A stretch of 6,374 nucleotides of DNA, taken from NCBI GenBank assembly GCA_016205045.1, contig JACQJM010000182.1:1-6374 (forward strand), written 5' to 3'. Both the position numbers and the translations under genes were made by a program. Source of the DNA: Elusimicrobiota bacterium (lineage in GTDB: Bacteria > Elusimicrobiota > Elusimicrobia > JACQJN01). Under the pieces are notes generated by a model, which saw nothing but the letters and a program-made list of their open reading frames with translations, searched no databases and was not told the DNA's origin. Of this stretch, positions 6,366 to 6,374 are shown piece by piece. Within the stretch, counting starts at the first letter, position 1, and each line of letters starts with the position of its first letter.

Positions 6366-6374
6366 AATGGATAA

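Overview
The window comes from a bacterium with an outer membrane. It holds two genes, both on the minus strand, so transcription runs from high to low coordinates. The sequence does not name the organism. A PorV/PorQ-type (UPF0164) outer-membrane protein beside a giant secreted mosaic protein with a FlgD/T9SS-like C-terminal tail is a combination known from FCB-group and Elusimicrobiota-like bacteria. That placement is inference only.

Layout, in transcription order. (1) 6311-6365 is a promoter region with three 7-bp direct repeats at 11-bp spacing and a -10 box. (2) 931-6288 is one very large gene (1785 aa). Its product has, in order, a signal peptide, an OB-like N-terminal region, an M11 gametolysin-type zinc metalloprotease with an intact HExxHxxGxxH site, a NEW3-like beta domain, a CEMIP/TMEM2-type G8 module, about eight right-handed beta-helix coils, a second beta-rich region, an Ig-like/FN3/Ig-like series and a short C-terminal beta domain. 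(3) The 138-bp gap 793-930 contains a second copy of the same promoter element (850-904), a leader and a strong Shine-Dalgarno. (4) 1-792 is the first 264 codons of a PorV/PorQ-family outer-membrane beta-barrel gene that runs off the left edge.

The most interesting signal is the 55-bp element upstream of both genes. The copies align without gaps at 44/55 identity, and none of the 11 mismatches falls in the CTTCA cores or the -10 hexamer. The 7+4 bp tandem pattern just upstream of a -10, with no -35 box, is the layout expected for activation by a PhoB/OmpR-family response regulator. This suggests that the protease mosaic and the outer-membrane protein form one regulon. One reading is that the barrel helps carry or anchor the mosaic protein through its C-terminal domain, as PorV does for T9SS cargo. 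No RNA genes, CRISPR arrays, insertion sequences or integration sites were seen.
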